A stretch of DNA of 64,000 nt from Candidatus Thiodiazotropha endoloripes (GCA_001709035.1 LVKA01000011.1:1139157-1203156); one strand, 5' to 3'. Shown: positions 1 to 8,940, counted from the stretch's first letter. The notes: a model not told the origin generated them from the letters alone. Numbers and translations: made by a program.

Positions 1-1
1 C

Positions 2-307
2 CTGAGCGCCACAGGTGGTACCTGTCAGGCACTGCTTGATGCGGGGCTTGAATGTACCCGGGTGAATAAGGTGATGGAGGGGCGCCCCCACATCGTCGAC
101 TCGATCAAGAATCAGGAAGTCAGTTTCATCATCAATACCACTGAAGGTGTCCAGGCGATTGCCGATTCAGCGGAGATCAGACGCGCCGCTCTGCAGCACA
201 AGGTCAACTACACCACCACCATTTCAGGTGCCGAGGCGACCTGTCTGGCCCTCAAACAGTTGGATGAACTGAACGTCAACCGACTGCAAGATCTGCATCA
301 GCAGTAA
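2..307 (+). CDS. carB: Carbamoyl-phosphate synthase large subunit, 3' end (partial)
   Basis: This is the last ~100 residues of CarB, cut by the window edge. CarB forms carbamoyl phosphate from glutamine-derived ammonia, bicarbonate and ATP for pyrimidine and arginine synthesis. The fragment is the C-terminal allosteric (MGS-like) domain: the stretch NKVxEGRPHIVDSIKN, then IINTTEG and IRRAALQ, matches the regulatory domain of E. coli CarB. The reading frame enters at base 2 and stops at 307. greA follows after 24 bases on the same strand, so co-transcription is likely, as in many gammaproteobacteria where car genes precede greA. Confidence 0.95.
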   Translation: MSATGGTCQALLDAGLECTRVNKVMEGRPHIVDSIKNQEVSFIINTTEGVQAIADSAEIRRAALQHKVNYTTTISGAEATCLALKQLDELNVNRLQDLHQQ

Positions 308-331
308 CCGGCTTAACAGAGGAAGAGTGCA

Positions 332-808
332 ATGAACAAGGTACCGTTGACTGCTCGTGGAGCTGCTAATCTGCAAGATGAGCTGAAGCAATTGAAAACT
401 GTCGAGCGACCCAAAGTGATCAAAGCGATTGCGGAAGCCCGTGAGCATGGTGATCTGAAAGAGAATGCGGAATATCACGCGGCCCGTGAGCAGCAGAGCT
501 TCATTGAGGGGCGTATCAAAGATATCGAGGGTAAGCTCTCTCATGCCCAGATCATCGATGTCACCAAGCTGGATGCGGGTGGTAAAGTGGTCTTTGGCGC
601 CACCGTGGTGGTGCTGGAACTGGATAACGATGAAGAGTTTACCTACCAGATCGTGGGTGATGACGAGGCCGATATCAAGCATGGCCTGATTTCTGTCAGT
701 TCACCGATTGCCAGAGCATTGATCGGTAAACAGGAAGGGGATGATGTGTTCCTCAACACACCGGGCGGTGACCGGGAATTTGAGATTCTGGAAGTGCGTT
801 ACGTATAG
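332..808 (+). CDS. greA: Transcription elongation factor GreA
   Basis: GreA (158 residues, the normal length) enters the RNA polymerase secondary channel and stimulates cleavage of backtracked RNA. Residues 1-75 form the antiparallel coiled coil with the conserved acidic tip [10 protein letters not shown], which carries the Asp/Glu pair that coordinates the catalytic magnesium. The remainder is the FKBP-like C-terminal domain ending in [11 protein letters not shown] purine-rich ribosome site (GAGGAAGAG) precedes the ATG. It lies directly behind carB and converges on yhbY. Confidence 0.97.
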   Translation: MNKVPLTARGAANLQDELKQLKTVERPKVIKAIAEAREHGDLKENAEYHAAREQQSFIEGRIKDIEGKLSHAQIIDVTKLDAGGKVVFGATVVVLELDNDEEFTYQIVGDDEADIKHGLISVSSPIARALIGKQEGDDVFLNTPGGDREFEILEVRYV

Positions 809-881
809 GCTCGCCTGAGGCTGTTTCGGCCAGCATGATCAGTCTCTGATCTGCTATGCCGATGACCCACGGTATCTATTA

Positions 882-1178
882 TCAAATGACGATTCTGTTC
901 TTCTTCTTGTTGGGATTCGCCCGGTAGAATATCGCCACCCGTCCGATAATTTGCACCAGTTCTGCTGAGAGACGCTCTACGATGGCGGCACTCAGTGCCT
1001 CCCGGTCGCTTTTATCTGCGCCTGCCAGTTTAACTTTGATCAGCTCATGCACATCGAGACTGGTGTCGATTTCGCCGATAACGCCTTCACTCAAACCGTG
1101 CTGGCCAATCATCACCACCGGTTTCAGGTGGTGGGCGAGTTTTTTCAGGGATCTGGTCTGCTCGGAGGTCAGGGGCAT
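882..1178 (-). CDS. yhbY: Ribosome assembly RNA-binding protein YhbY (CRM domain)
   Basis: A 98-residue single CRM-domain protein, the usual size for YhbY, which associates with pre-50S ribosomal particles. Diagnostic segments are the N-terminal LTSEQTRSLKKLAHHLKP, the GxxG-type loop IGQHGLSEGV and the C-terminal VQIIGRVAIFYR. It is encoded opposite to greA (convergent, 73-bp gap) and divergent from rlmE, the standard arrangement around rlmE/ftsH in gammaproteobacteria. The start ATG at 1178 agrees with family N-termini. Confidence 0.95.
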   Translation of the reverse strand: MPLTSEQTRSLKKLAHHLKPVVMIGQHGLSEGVIGEIDTSLDVHELIKVKLAGADKSDREALSAAIVERLSAELVQIIGRVAIFYRANPNKKKNRIVI

Positions 1179-1253
1179 TGTATTGGCCGTGTCGATTAAG
1201 GGAGGCGGATTCTATCCTGATTCCCTGGATTGAGAAAGTGTTTAAGAATTAAA

Positions 1254-1403
1254 GTCTGCAAATGAACGCCAACTTTCTGACGTACTAAGGCAGAATTCCA
1301 GCTCTACTTGCCGGTTTCAGATCTATGTGAGTGTGATGAGTGGAAATACTCGTAACATCATTACCCTGTAACAATTTGCATTTATTGGCGTGCATTTGCC
1401 GAC
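1254..1403. repeat. Inverted-repeat element, copy 1 (MITE-like)
   Basis: The yhbY-rlmE gap (1179-1526) contains a ~150-bp segment bounded by imperfect inverted repeats: GTCTGCAAATGAACGCCAA at 1254-1272 and its inverse at 1385-1403 (2 differences in 19). The ends resemble those of the element at 26194-26352 (GTCCGCAAATGAA-type). The interior has no coding potential and does not match the other copy. A small non-autonomous mobile element or dispersed hairpin-forming repeat is the best reading; no target duplication is visible. Confidence 0.5.
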
Positions 1404-1526
1404 AGAAAAATAGCCATAATAAACATGTGGTTTGGTGTGTTGCAGGGTTGAAACTCCTATGTCAGAAAAGAACTTTCAGCCGGGTTAAAATAATAGTGGT
1501 GGTAATAGAGCGGGTAAGCAGATCTC

Positions 1527-2147
1527 ATGAAGCGCAGCAAAAGCAGTCGTAAGTGGCTGGACAGACATTTTAACGATACCTATGTGAAGCAGGCACAGAA
1601 GGCGGGGTATCGTTCCAGAGCCGCTTTCAAGCTACTGGAAATTCAGGAAAAAGACAGATTAATCAAACCCGGAATGAAGGTGGTGGATCTGGGAGCGGCC
1701 CCTGGGGGCTGGAGTCAGATTGCGCGGGATCTGGTTGGGGAGAAAGGGCAGGTGTTTGCCCTCGATATTCTGCCGATGGACCCGATTGCCGGGGTTGAGT
1801 TCATTCAGGGTGACTTTCGTGAGACAGAGCCTCTCGAATCGTTGCGAAATCTACTGGACGGTGCGGCGATAGACCTTGTAATTTCTGACATGGCGCCCAA
1901 TGTTACAGGTATGGCCAGTGTGGATCAGCCAAGATCGATCTATCTTTGCGAACTGGCGCTGGATTTTGCCCGTGAAACCCTCAAGCCAGGTGGTGGGTTT
2001 GTCGTTAAAGTATTTCAGGGCGAAGGCTTTGATGACTATTTGCGGGAGGTACGCAGCTCTTTCACCCGGGTAGTCAGCCGTAAGCCGGATTCATCGCGGG
2101 CCAAGAGCAGGGAGATCTATTTAGTAGCAGGGAACTTTAAGATGTAG
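1527..2147 (+). CDS. rlmE: 23S rRNA 2'-O-ribose U2552 methyltransferase RlmE (FtsJ/RrmJ)
   Basis: A 206-residue SAM-dependent methyltransferase that modifies U2552 in the 23S A-loop during late 50S assembly. The SAM-binding motif is [13 protein letters not shown] at residues 52-64. The catalytic K-D-K-E tetrad is recognisable: Lys35 in AAFKLLEI, Asp in SDMAPN, Lys in [11 protein letters not shown] and Glu in SREIYLVA near the C-terminus. Length and sequence are standard. It sits immediately upstream of ftsH, the heat-shock-linked rlmE-ftsH pair of E. coli; no convincing sigma32 promoter was seen. Confidence 0.97.
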   Translation: MKRSKSSRKWLDRHFNDTYVKQAQKAGYRSRAAFKLLEIQEKDRLIKPGMKVVDLGAAPGGWSQIARDLVGEKGQVFALDILPMDPIAGVEFIQGDFRETEPLESLRNLLDGAAIDLVISDMAPNVTGMASVDQPRSIYLCELALDFARETLKPGGGFVVKVFQGEGFDDYLREVRSSFTRVVSRKPDSSRAKSREIYLVAGNFKM

Positions 2148-2248
2148 TACCGTACCAACCAGTAAGCCCTAAAAAATCAGATGTTTGCACATTTTTATTC
2201 AGGTTTTTAGCCGCCAAATCGGTTATTCCTTACAGCCAGTGAGTAGAG

Positions 2249-2341
2249 ATGTCACAGAATAACCACCACACGGATGCCAGTGTGGATAGATATACCGGCA
2301 GCTGCCGGAGTGAGATCAAGAGGTTCTTACGTTTTGAATGA
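2249..2341 (+). CDS. Possible 30-codon upstream ORF overlapping the ftsH start
   Basis: An ATG at 2249, preceded by a weak GTAGAG, opens a 30-residue reading frame ([15 protein letters not shown]...) whose TGA (2339-2341) lies between the two candidate ftsH starts (TTG 2334, ATG 2343). The overlap would allow translational coupling to ftsH. There is no recognisable family and the frame could be fortuitous. Confidence 0.25.
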   Translation: MSQNNHHTDASVDRYTGSCRSEIKRFLRFE

Positions 2342-4274
2342 CATGGCAAAAAACTTAATTCTCTGGGTAGTGATCGCCATCGTATTGATGACGGTGTTCA
2401 ACAATTTTTCAACTACCCAGCCCAAGGCTCAACCTATGAGCTATTCGGAATTCATCTCCAACGTCAAGACCGGACAAGTGAAGGAGGTGGAATTAGTCGA
2501 GGTCGGGAATAATGGCCATGAAATCAGTGGTGCCCTGACCTCGGGCCAGAGGTTCTCTACCTACAGCACGGGCGACAATATGCTGGTCAGCGATCTGTTG
2601 AACAGCAATGTGGAGATCGTGGCCAAGCGACCTGAGAAACCCTCCCTGTTGATGAATATCCTCATCAACTGGTTTCCCCTGTTTGTGCTGATCGGCCTGT
2701 GGATCTTCTTCATGCGACAGATGCAGGGTGGTGGTGCCGGAAGAGGCGCCATGTCATTCGGCAAGAGCAAGGCGCGCATGTTGAGTGAAGATCAGGTTAA
2801 GGTTACGTTCAGCGATGTGGCCGGTGTGGAAGAGGCCAAGGAGGAGGTCACCGAGATGGTGGACTTCCTGCGTGATCCTTCAAAATTCCAGAAGCTCGGC
2901 GGCAAGATTCCCAAGGGTGTGCTGATGGTCGGTTCACCGGGTACCGGTAAGACCCTGCTGGCGAAGGCCATTGCCGGTGAAGCCAAGGTACCTTTCTTCA
3001 CCATCTCTGGTTCTGACTTTGTGGAGATGTTCGTCGGTGTGGGTGCCTCGCGGGTACGTGACATGTTCGAACAGGCCAAGAAACATGCCCCTTGCATCAT
3101 CTTCATCGATGAGATCGATGCGGTAGGTCGTCATCGCGGCGCCGGTCTTGGCGGTGGACACGATGAGCGTGAACAGACCCTCAACCAGCTGTTGGTGGAG
3201 ATGGATGGTTTCGAAGGCAATGAAGGTGTGATCGTGATCGCGGCCACCAACCGGCCTGATGTACTCGATCCAGCACTGCTGCGTCCAGGACGATTTGACC
3301 GTCAGGTGGTGGTACCACTGCCCGATGTGCGCGGTCGTGAGCAGATTCTCAAGGTACACCTGCGCAAGGTGGCTGCCGGTGAAGATGTGAAACCGGCGAT
3401 CATCGCCCGGGGTACACCGGGATTCTCCGGAGCCGATCTGGCCAACCTGGTGAATGAAGCCGCACTGTTTGCCGCCCGGGCCAACAAAACCCTGGTAGGT
3501 ATGGAAGAGCTGGAAAAGGCCAAAGACAAGATCATGATGGGTACTGAACGCCGTACCATGGTAATGAGCGAGGATGAGAAGAAACTCACCGCTTACCATG
3601 AGTCCGGGCATGCCATTGTCGGTCGACTGGTGCCTTCCCACGATCCGGTCTATAAGGTGAGTATCATTCCCCGGGGACGGGCACTGGGTGTGACCATGTT
3701 TCTGCCGGAAGCGGATCGTTACAGCTACAGCAAAGAGCATCTTGAGAGCCAGATCTCCAGCCTGTTCGGCGGCCGTATTGCTGAAGAGTTGATCTTTGGT
3801 ATCGACAAAGTGACCACCGGCGCCTCCAACGACATCAAGCGAGCCACAGAGTTGGCGCGCAACATGGTGACCAAATGGGGTCTGTCGGAACGCCTCGGAC
3901 CGCTGATGTACAGCGAGGAAGAGGAAGAGGTATTCCTGGGACGCTCGGTGACCCAGCACAAGAATGTCTCTGACGACACCGCTCATACCATTGATGAAGA
4001 GATCCGAAATTTCATCGACCGCAACTATGACCGGGCTGAGAGTATTCTCAATGAGAACCTGGAAAAATTGCATGTGATGGCCGACGCGCTGATGAAGTAC
4101 GAAACCATTGATACGCAACAGATCAATGACATCATGGAAGGCAAGCCCCCTCGGCCGCCGAAGGATTGGGTGGATAACGATATGGATTCAGATGATGGCG
4201 CCAGACCTTCCGGTGAGTCCCCATCCTCCGATGATGTGTCGGGCCCCATTGGTGGTCCTGCAGGCCAGCATTAA
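2334..4274 (+). CDS. ftsH: ATP-dependent zinc metalloprotease FtsH
   Basis: Membrane-bound AAA+ protease that degrades unassembled membrane proteins and regulators. Visible in order: first membrane segment ([19 protein letters not shown]), a periplasmic domain, second membrane segment ([17 protein letters not shown]), Walker A GSPGTGKT (~residue 200), Walker [13 protein letters not shown], the SRH region [20 protein letters not shown], zinc motif HESGH and an acidic/proline tail. The start is unclear. AAGAGG at 2318-2323 is correctly spaced for TTG 2334 (giving MNDMAKN), while ATG 2343 is the E. coli-like start; an open frame to 2274 is probably untranslated. folP, a frequent downstream neighbour, is displaced by ~8 kb. 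Confidence 0.97.
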   Translation: MNDMAKNLILWVVIAIVLMTVFNNFSTTQPKAQPMSYSEFISNVKTGQVKEVELVEVGNNGHEISGALTSGQRFSTYSTGDNMLVSDLLNSNVEIVAKRPEKPSLLMNILINWFPLFVLIGLWIFFMRQMQGGGAGRGAMSFGKSKARMLSEDQVKVTFSDVAGVEEAKEEVTEMVDFLRDPSKFQKLGGKIPKGVLMVGSPGTGKTLLAKAIAGEAKVPFFTISGSDFVEMFVGVGASRVRDMFEQAKKHAPCIIFIDEIDAVGRHRGAGLGGGHDEREQTLNQLLVEMDGFEGNEGVIVIAATNRPDVLDPALLRPGRFDRQVVVPLPDVRGREQILKVHLRKVAAGEDVKPAIIARGTPGFSGADLANLVNEAALFAARANKTLVGMEELEKAKDKIMMGTERRTMVMSEDEKKLTAYHESGHAIVGRLVPSHDPVYKVSIIPRGRALGVTMFLPEADRYSYSKEHLESQISSLFGGRIAEELIFGIDKVTTGASNDIKRATELARNMVTKWGLSERLGPLMYSEEEEEVFLGRSVTQHKNVSDDTAHTIDEEIRNFIDRNYDRAESILNENLEKLHVMADALMKYETIDTQQINDIMEGKPPRPPKDWVDNDMDSDDGARPSGESPSSDDVSGPIGGPAGQH

Positions 4275-4282
4275 AACCTCAC

Positions 4283-4310
4283 CAGCGGCCAGCTTTGATG
4301 CTGGCCGCTG
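4283..4310. terminator. Hairpin between convergent ftsH and mazG
   Basis: A perfect 11-bp stem CAGCGGCCAGC/GCTGGCCGCTG with a 6-base loop lies 8 bases after the ftsH stop. No long T-run follows on either strand, so it may be a weak terminator or an RNA 3'-end stabiliser. Confidence 0.5.
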
Positions 4311-4394
4311 ATCCTCTCCAAAACCCTCTCTGTCATCACGGCCTGCTTTCGTTTTCCCTATACCGATCCTAATCCGGAAAGTCATCGCCTTTGA

Positions 4395-5192
4395 TCAATT
4401 CTGCTGCTCTGCTTTTTTGGCTTGCTCCCAGACCGCATCAAGTTGCTCCAGGCTTTGAGTCTGTAAGTCAGTAATCCCCTGTTGCTGCAGCGTCTGTTCC
4501 AAGGCGCGAAATCGTCTCTCAAACTTCATGTTGGCTTGTGTCAAAGTCTGTTCCGCATCCATACCCAACAGGCGTACCACGTTGACCATGGCAAATATCA
4601 GGTCCCCCAGTTCATCCTGCAGCTGTTGCCGATTGAAGTTTTCCAGCTCATGACGAACTTCATCGAACTCCTCGCTGACTTTATCGAATGCTCCTTGTGC
4701 ATCGGGCCAGTCAAATCCGACCCGGGCAGCCCGTTTCTGCAGTTTTTCCGCTCTGATCAGTGCCGGTAAGGCATGAGCTACCCCATCCATATGACTTGTT
4801 TGCGCGGATTGTTTCTGCTCAACACGCTCATCTGCTTTTTGCTGTTCCCAGGCCTGGCGTAACTGCTCGTCACTTTGATACTCGGCATCGGCAAATACAT
4901 GGGGGTGGCGCCGGACCATTTTTTCACAGATCCCGGTAGCCACATCGTTGAAATCAAAATGACCCTCTTCCCGGGCAATCTGGCTGTAAAAGACAATTTG
5001 GAACAGCAGATCGCCCAGTTCATCCCGCAGCTCCCCCATCTCACCCCGCTGAATGGTGTCTGCAACTTCATAGGCCTCTTCAAGGGTATAGGGCACGATG
5101 GTGCTGTAGGTCTGGCGCAGATCCCAGGGGCAACCTCTATCTGGATCCCGTAACTGGCCCATGATTTCGAGTAATCGTTGCATAGCTTCCAT
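4395..5192 (-). CDS. mazG: Nucleoside triphosphate pyrophosphohydrolase MazG
   Basis: A 265-residue all-alpha NTP pyrophosphohydrolase that removes (d)NTPs to NMPs and lowers ppGpp in E. coli. Two MazG domains are visible. The first, residues ~20-110, has CPWDLRQT, the metal-binding LEEAYEVADTI and GELRDELGDLLFQIVFYSQ. The second, ~150-245, has EEFDEVRHE and QDELGDLIFAMVNVVRLLG. Length equals the E. coli protein. No strong ribosome site decides between the Met codons at 5192 and 5183. It converges on ftsH and is the first gene of the block separating ftsH from folP. Confidence 0.95.
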   Translation of the reverse strand: MEAMQRLLEIMGQLRDPDRGCPWDLRQTYSTIVPYTLEEAYEVADTIQRGEMGELRDELGDLLFQIVFYSQIAREEGHFDFNDVATGICEKMVRRHPHVFADAEYQSDEQLRQAWEQQKADERVEQKQSAQTSHMDGVAHALPALIRAEKLQKRAARVGFDWPDAQGAFDKVSEEFDEVRHELENFNRQQLQDELGDLIFAMVNVVRLLGMDAEQTLTQANMKFERRFRALEQTLQQQGITDLQTQSLEQLDAVWEQAKKAEQQN

Positions 5193-5447
5193 AGGGATTG
5201 TTTCCGGCTTAACGTTGCTGGTTCTGACTAACCTCTATTAATGCAAGAATTACTACGGATAGCTATCATTTTTATACCGATACAGTCCGTTGATCTGTAT
5301 CTGAGAGATCATTTGGATGGAATGGGTCAATTAAGAGATTACCTTGGGGTGGAAGAGCCGGAGGCATCATACACAACATGCTCTGCCCGCAGGATAGTTT
5401 AGTGTCCATTCACGGTCAAAAGAGATCCCTCTATCTTAAACGGCAGG

Positions 5448-5476
5448 TAAAAAAAATCCCCGTTGTTACGGGGATT
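5448..5476 (-). terminator. Rho-independent terminator of the lysM gene
   Basis: On the minus strand AATCCCCG-TAACAA-CGGGGATT forms an 8-bp stem followed by an uninterrupted T-run, 38 bases after the stop of the BON-LysM gene. The rest of the 5193-5513 gap shows no gene. Confidence 0.85.
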
Positions 5477-5513
5477 CAATGAGCCAACCATGCCTTATTA
5501 TCAGCTTAATCGG

Positions 5514-5945
5514 TTAATCCATGGGTATGCGGATCTTTTGTCCAGGATAGATCAGATTGGGATCCTTGATCACTTCCCGGTTTGCTTCAAAAATCTTCGG
5601 GTAAGCCGAGGCATTGCCGAGGAAACGTTTGGCGATTGCTGATAGCGTATCACCACTGACGATCGTATAGTATTCCACCTTCGCCTGTTGCTCCGGTGCT
5701 GTCACACCATCGGCACTCACTTCGCTGACACCGACAACATTCCCGGCGATCAATACGCCCTTTTCCAAAGCGTCAGCAGTTTCCGCATTGCCTGACAGGA
5801 TCACCTTGCCGTTATCATAGCTGACATCCAGATCCTGAATCCCCGGATTGTCCGATTCAATCTGCTGTTTTATCTTCTCTGCCGGATCGTCATCCTTACC
5901 AAACAGTTTTTTGCCTAAATCGGTTGCGAAATCGAACAGTCCCAT
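5514..5945 (-). CDS. lysM: BON-LysM domain protein (YgaU/Kbp-like)
   Basis: A 143-residue protein of the YgaU/Kbp family, small soluble potassium-binding proteins of E. coli. It begins MGLFDFATDLGKKLFG as that family does and has no signal peptide. A BON domain (~residues 22-90, IQDLDVSYDNGKVILSG) is followed by a C-terminal LysM (~92-141, YYTIVSGDTLSAIAKRFLG, ending YPGQKIRIP). It is followed by a strong terminator and preceded 72 bp upstream by the dodecin gene on the same strand. Function is inferred from family resemblance only. Confidence 0.9.
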   Translation of the reverse strand: MGLFDFATDLGKKLFGKDDDPAEKIKQQIESDNPGIQDLDVSYDNGKVILSGNAETADALEKGVLIAGNVVGVSEVSADGVTAPEQQAKVEYYTIVSGDTLSAIAKRFLGNASAYPKIFEANREVIKDPNLIYPGQKIRIPMD

Positions 5946-6017
5946 TGCTGTATGCTCCTATCGTAATTTATGTTGTTGTGTGGTCTCAGCTGCTGAATAC
6001 CCCGCTCGATGGGTCAT

Positions 6018-6221
6018 TCAGTCCTTCAATACAAAGGTGACTTTCAGGGTTACCCGGTACTCGGTGATCTTGCCATTGCTTACCGACAGTTGTTGGTCCT
6101 TAACCCAGGCCCCTTTGATGTTTTTCAGTGTCTTGTTGGCCCGTTTAATTCCTTTGGTGACAGCGTCATCAAAACTCTTACTGGATGAAGTGATGATTTC
6201 AGTAACTTTTGCAACTGACAT
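6018..6221 (-). CDS. Dodecin family flavin-binding protein
   Basis: A 67-residue protein, the length of dodecins, small dodecameric proteins that bind flavins or related cofactors. The sequence MSVAKVTEIITSSSKSFDDAVTKG, the internal GAWVKDQQLSV and the terminal YRVTLKVTFVL match the family's strand-helix-strand-strand fold, including the Trp that stacks on flavin. The ATG at 6221 is chosen because AGGAGAGA precedes it at correct spacing; the frame open to 6383 upstream lacks family resemblance. It lies ahead of lysM on the same strand. Confidence 0.9.
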   Translation of the reverse strand: MSVAKVTEIITSSSKSFDDAVTKGIKRANKTLKNIKGAWVKDQQLSVSNGKITEYRVTLKVTFVLKD

Positions 6222-6460
6222 ATGGTCTCTCCTCATGGGGTGGGTGATCCGTGATTCAACATCAATCACAAAGTCGAAATTTTTTTCTTGGCAATGTCGG
6301 ATGGTGTTTTTCAGCAACCTCAGACACAGTCTGTAGCATAGGTGACCGGGAAAATTACGCCAGATGGTGGGCGGGAAAGACACAAAAGTTTTAAATTTGC
6401 TTCAGCAGTAAGTCAATGTTGTGCCTGTTGGATTGTTCAGAGTCCATGTAAGTCAAATGG

Positions 6461-6640
6461 TTACACAGCGGCGTGGTCTTCTCTCAACACACAATCTGTG
6501 CTCAGAGAAAACCACGCCTTGCGCAGGTTTTGTTTCTCCTTCCTACGTTTGGCCTTGGTGGATTTATCATGCACACCACCTTTGCGCAGCATCGGGTGAT
6601 TGTGCAACAGATTGCGTGACCTGTGAGCTTTTTTCTTCAT
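6461..6640 (-). CDS. Small basic protein downstream of rtcB (59 aa)
   Basis: A 59-residue frame on the minus strand begins MKKKAHRSRNLLHN and continues HPMLRKGGVHDKSTKAKRRK. It is strongly basic at its N-terminal two thirds, with a KGGVH motif resembling very short uncharacterised bacterial proteins. GGAGTTTCTG sits just before the ATG at 6640. It starts 53 bases after the rtcB stop, on the same strand, so it may be the last gene of that operon. The C-terminal third coincides with a 15-bp inverted repeat (6470-6484 / 6504-6518, one mismatch), so that part may be an extension from a repeat insertion. Function unknown; RNA binding is only a guess from charge. Confidence 0.6.
   Translation of the reverse strand: MKKKAHRSRNLLHNHPMLRKGGVHDKSTKAKRRKEKQNLRKAWFSLSTDCVLREDHAAV
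6470..6518. repeat. 15-bp inverted repeat in the tail of the small basic gene
   Basis: GGCGTGGTCTTCTCT at 6470-6484 pairs with 6504-6518 (one mismatch) around a 19-base loop that is itself partly self-complementary (CACA/TGTG). It could serve as the operon's 3' RNA hairpin, though no T-run follows. Confidence 0.6.
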
Positions 6641-6692
6641 CAGAAACTCCTCATTATTAACCCTATAATAAATGGGCCTTGCCCCGGCCCAC

Positions 6693-7892
6693 TTAACCTT
6701 TTACACACATCACCTGCTTCAGGGTGTGTACCACTTCAACCAGGTCGTTCTGGTTGGTCATCACCTGGTCGATGTCCTTATAGGCACCGGGAATCTCATC
6801 GATCACCCCTTTGTCCTTGCGACACTCCACGCCCTGGGTCTGGGATTCCAGATCGGCCCGGTTGAATTGTCGTTTGGCCTTGGAACGGGACATACGGCGT
6901 CCCGCACCATGGGAGCAGGAGCAGAACGAGGCCTCACTACCTTTGCCTCGGACGATATAGGATTTGGCGCCCATCGAACCGGGGATGATTCCCAGCTCCC
7001 CTTCACCTGCACGTATGGCGCCTTTACGGGTGACATAGACTTCGGCGCCGTAGTGGTGTTCCCGCACCACATAATTGTGGTGACAGTTGATTGCCTCTTT
7101 GGTGATGGTGAAGTGAGGCAGATGCCTCCCCAACAGATCCAACAACTGCTGCATCATCTCCCGGCGATTGATCATGGCATAGTCCTGGGCCCAATCGACC
7201 GCCTCGAAGTAATCATCGAAATGCTGAGCGCCCTCACTGAAGTAGGCCAGGTCCCGGTCCGGTAGTCTTCCCAGCTGATCCCCCATATCCTTGCGTGCCA
7301 GCTCGATGAAATAGCGACCAATCACATTGCCGATACCCCGGGAACCGGAGTGCAGCATGACCCAGACTGCGTCATTTTCATCCAGGCAGAGCTCGATGAA
7401 ATGATTGCCGCCTCCCAGAGTCGCCAGTTGCCGAACCCAGATGTCGTAGGGTCGCTTGCGCTGCATCCTGGCGATCGCCGGATGCCGATTGAGAATCTGA
7501 TCCAGCCGTTTTGCCAAAGGCACAATGGTTGAGCGTTTGACCGGATCCCGATCGTGCATTTCGAATCCGACCGGAATCGCCTGCTCGATACGATTACGCA
7601 GCATACGCAGGCTATCTGGCAGTTCGTCTGCTTTCAGGGAGAGCCGGATGGCATTCATACCACAACCGATGTCTACACCAACCGCTGCCGGCACAATCGC
7701 TCCCTTGGTGGGAATTACTGAGCCGACCGTTGCACCGATACCCGCATGAACATCGGGCATGGCCGCCACATGGTGATGGATGAAAGGCATACGGGATACA
7801 TTCTCCAGCTGGTTCAGTGCGGTGGATTCCGTATCGCCGGTCCAGATATGGACCGGCACCTTTCCTTTGTTGAGTGTTTGCAGAATAGGCAT
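6693..7892 (-). CDS. rtcB: RNA-splicing ligase RtcB
   Basis: A 399-residue GTP/Mn-dependent ligase that joins 2',3'-cyclic phosphate (or 3'-phosphate) and 5'-OH RNA ends, repairing cleaved tRNA and rRNA. Signatures: MPFIHHHVAAMPDVHAGIGA, VGVDIGCGMNAIR (metal-binding Asp and Cys), LGGGNHFIELC, MLHSGSRGIGN, CHHNYV, and GSMGAKSYIVRGKG followed by CSCSHGAGR, which carries the guanylylated His. The ATG at 7892 is chosen from GAGGAGG nearby and from family N-termini; the frame extends open to 7976. It is shorter than E. coli RtcB and resembles the ~400-residue subfamily. It lies 13 bp downstream of the 315-residue gene and in line with the slipin and tRNA-like sequences. No rtcA or rtcR is in the window. 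Confidence 0.96.
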   Translation of the reverse strand: MPILQTLNKGKVPVHIWTGDTESTALNQLENVSRMPFIHHHVAAMPDVHAGIGATVGSVIPTKGAIVPAAVGVDIGCGMNAIRLSLKADELPDSLRMLRNRIEQAIPVGFEMHDRDPVKRSTIVPLAKRLDQILNRHPAIARMQRKRPYDIWVRQLATLGGGNHFIELCLDENDAVWVMLHSGSRGIGNVIGRYFIELARKDMGDQLGRLPDRDLAYFSEGAQHFDDYFEAVDWAQDYAMINRREMMQQLLDLLGRHLPHFTITKEAINCHHNYVVREHHYGAEVYVTRKGAIRAGEGELGIIPGSMGAKSYIVRGKGSEASFCSCSHGAGRRMSRSKAKRQFNRADLESQTQGVECRKDKGVIDEIPGAYKDIDQVMTNQNDLVEVVHTLKQVMCVKG

Positions 7893-7905
7893 GGTTTTAC
7901 CCTCC

Positions 7906-8853
7906 TCATAGTTCCAGTTTATAAAAACGAGGCGAAATTTTTCCCCGGCGTAATCGTTTGATCGTACGTCTGTCACTCAGCAGACCAGGCAGTTGATCTG
8001 TCAGTTCGAAACAGAACTGCTTTGGCAGGCTGGTGTAGAGTGATCTCGGTGGCGCATAGCTGTCCTTGATACGCTTCAGATAGTTACCGACTTCCCAGTT
8101 GTGGAACCAGATCCGTTTCAGGCCCAGTTCACGGTGGATAAAGTCGATGGTTGCTGCAAGCATCGCCTGACTCCACTGTTTGAGCAGTGGTTCGATGAAT
8201 TTCAAATAGCGACCTGCCAGTGCGGCGGTGGTTTTGAAGCTGTAGCAATGCATCGGATGCTCATCGGTTGCGCAGCATTGATGCCACTTGTTCAACCAGC
8301 TGACATCTCTGATCCAGTCGCTCTGGATCTCTTCGATCAGCACTTCACCCAGTTGAAGGTCGATATCCAGCCGTGACCAGGCCAGAGTCTCCCGGTAGTA
8401 GCGGCGATCACCTCGCTGCAGTACCGGATGACCCCAGTTATTGAACGCACCATCCTCAACCGGGTGGATCGATTGACGAAACATCTGGTCATGTTGATGG
8501 TTGAAGTTCAGACGCAACACCAGATTGATGCCGGGCCTGGAGGTCTGTGCAGTTCGGTCGGATTTGCTGCCCCAGGTACCGGCGGTAACCAGGTAGGTGG
8601 TGCCGGGTTCCTGCCAATAGCTGTTCAGCAGTTCGCTGCTGATGTCGCCATTGCCGCAATTGCTGAGTAGCGTGGTAATCGATGGTTTGTTGAGCAGTCG
8701 GCCAAACCTGGACCCCTTCAAGGCCTGGATCGACGGATGCTTCTCTGCTGCGAGTTGCAGCAGTTGCACTGCGTAGTAATCCTGACAATAGGGATAGAGG
8801 GTTCTCTCTTTAGGCAGACATGCCAACAGCTCCTGTAAGTCGTTCTGCTCCAT
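7906..8853 (-). CDS. Unrecognised protein between slipin and rtcB (315 aa)
   Basis: I do not recognise this family. The 315-residue product has no signal peptide or membrane segment. Notable blocks are PGINLVLRLNFNHQHD (~107-122), VLIEEIQSDW (~172-181), GLKRIWFHNWEVGNYLKRI (~244-262) and a basic C-terminus RRTIKRLRRGKISPRFYKLEL. The conserved-looking IEEIQSDW and the His/Trp-rich HNWEVG look like active-site or binding motifs, but I cannot assign chemistry. It is preceded by AAGGAGATAG and followed after only 13 bp by rtcB, so it is very probably co-translated with the ligase and may act in the same RNA-repair process. Confidence 0.85.
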   Translation of the reverse strand: MEQNDLQELLACLPKERTLYPYCQDYYAVQLLQLAAEKHPSIQALKGSRFGRLLNKPSITTLLSNCGNGDISSELLNSYWQEPGTTYLVTAGTWGSKSDRTAQTSRPGINLVLRLNFNHQHDQMFRQSIHPVEDGAFNNWGHPVLQRGDRRYYRETLAWSRLDIDLQLGEVLIEEIQSDWIRDVSWLNKWHQCCATDEHPMHCYSFKTTAALAGRYLKFIEPLLKQWSQAMLAATIDFIHRELGLKRIWFHNWEVGNYLKRIKDSYAPPRSLYTSLPKQFCFELTDQLPGLLSDRRTIKRLRRGKISPRFYKLEL

Positions 8854-8940
8854 GTTCTATCTCCTTGGTTGTTAAGGCGCAGATAGTTTGGCTGTTTGGA
8901 GGTTGGATTTTGTACATGGTTGACTCCCGATGTGTTTGCT

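Noticed and set aside
2934..4118. Long open frame (394 codons) antisense to ftsH
   Set aside because: It mirrors the codon bias of ftsH, has no family resemblance and no ribosome site; ftsH itself is certain.
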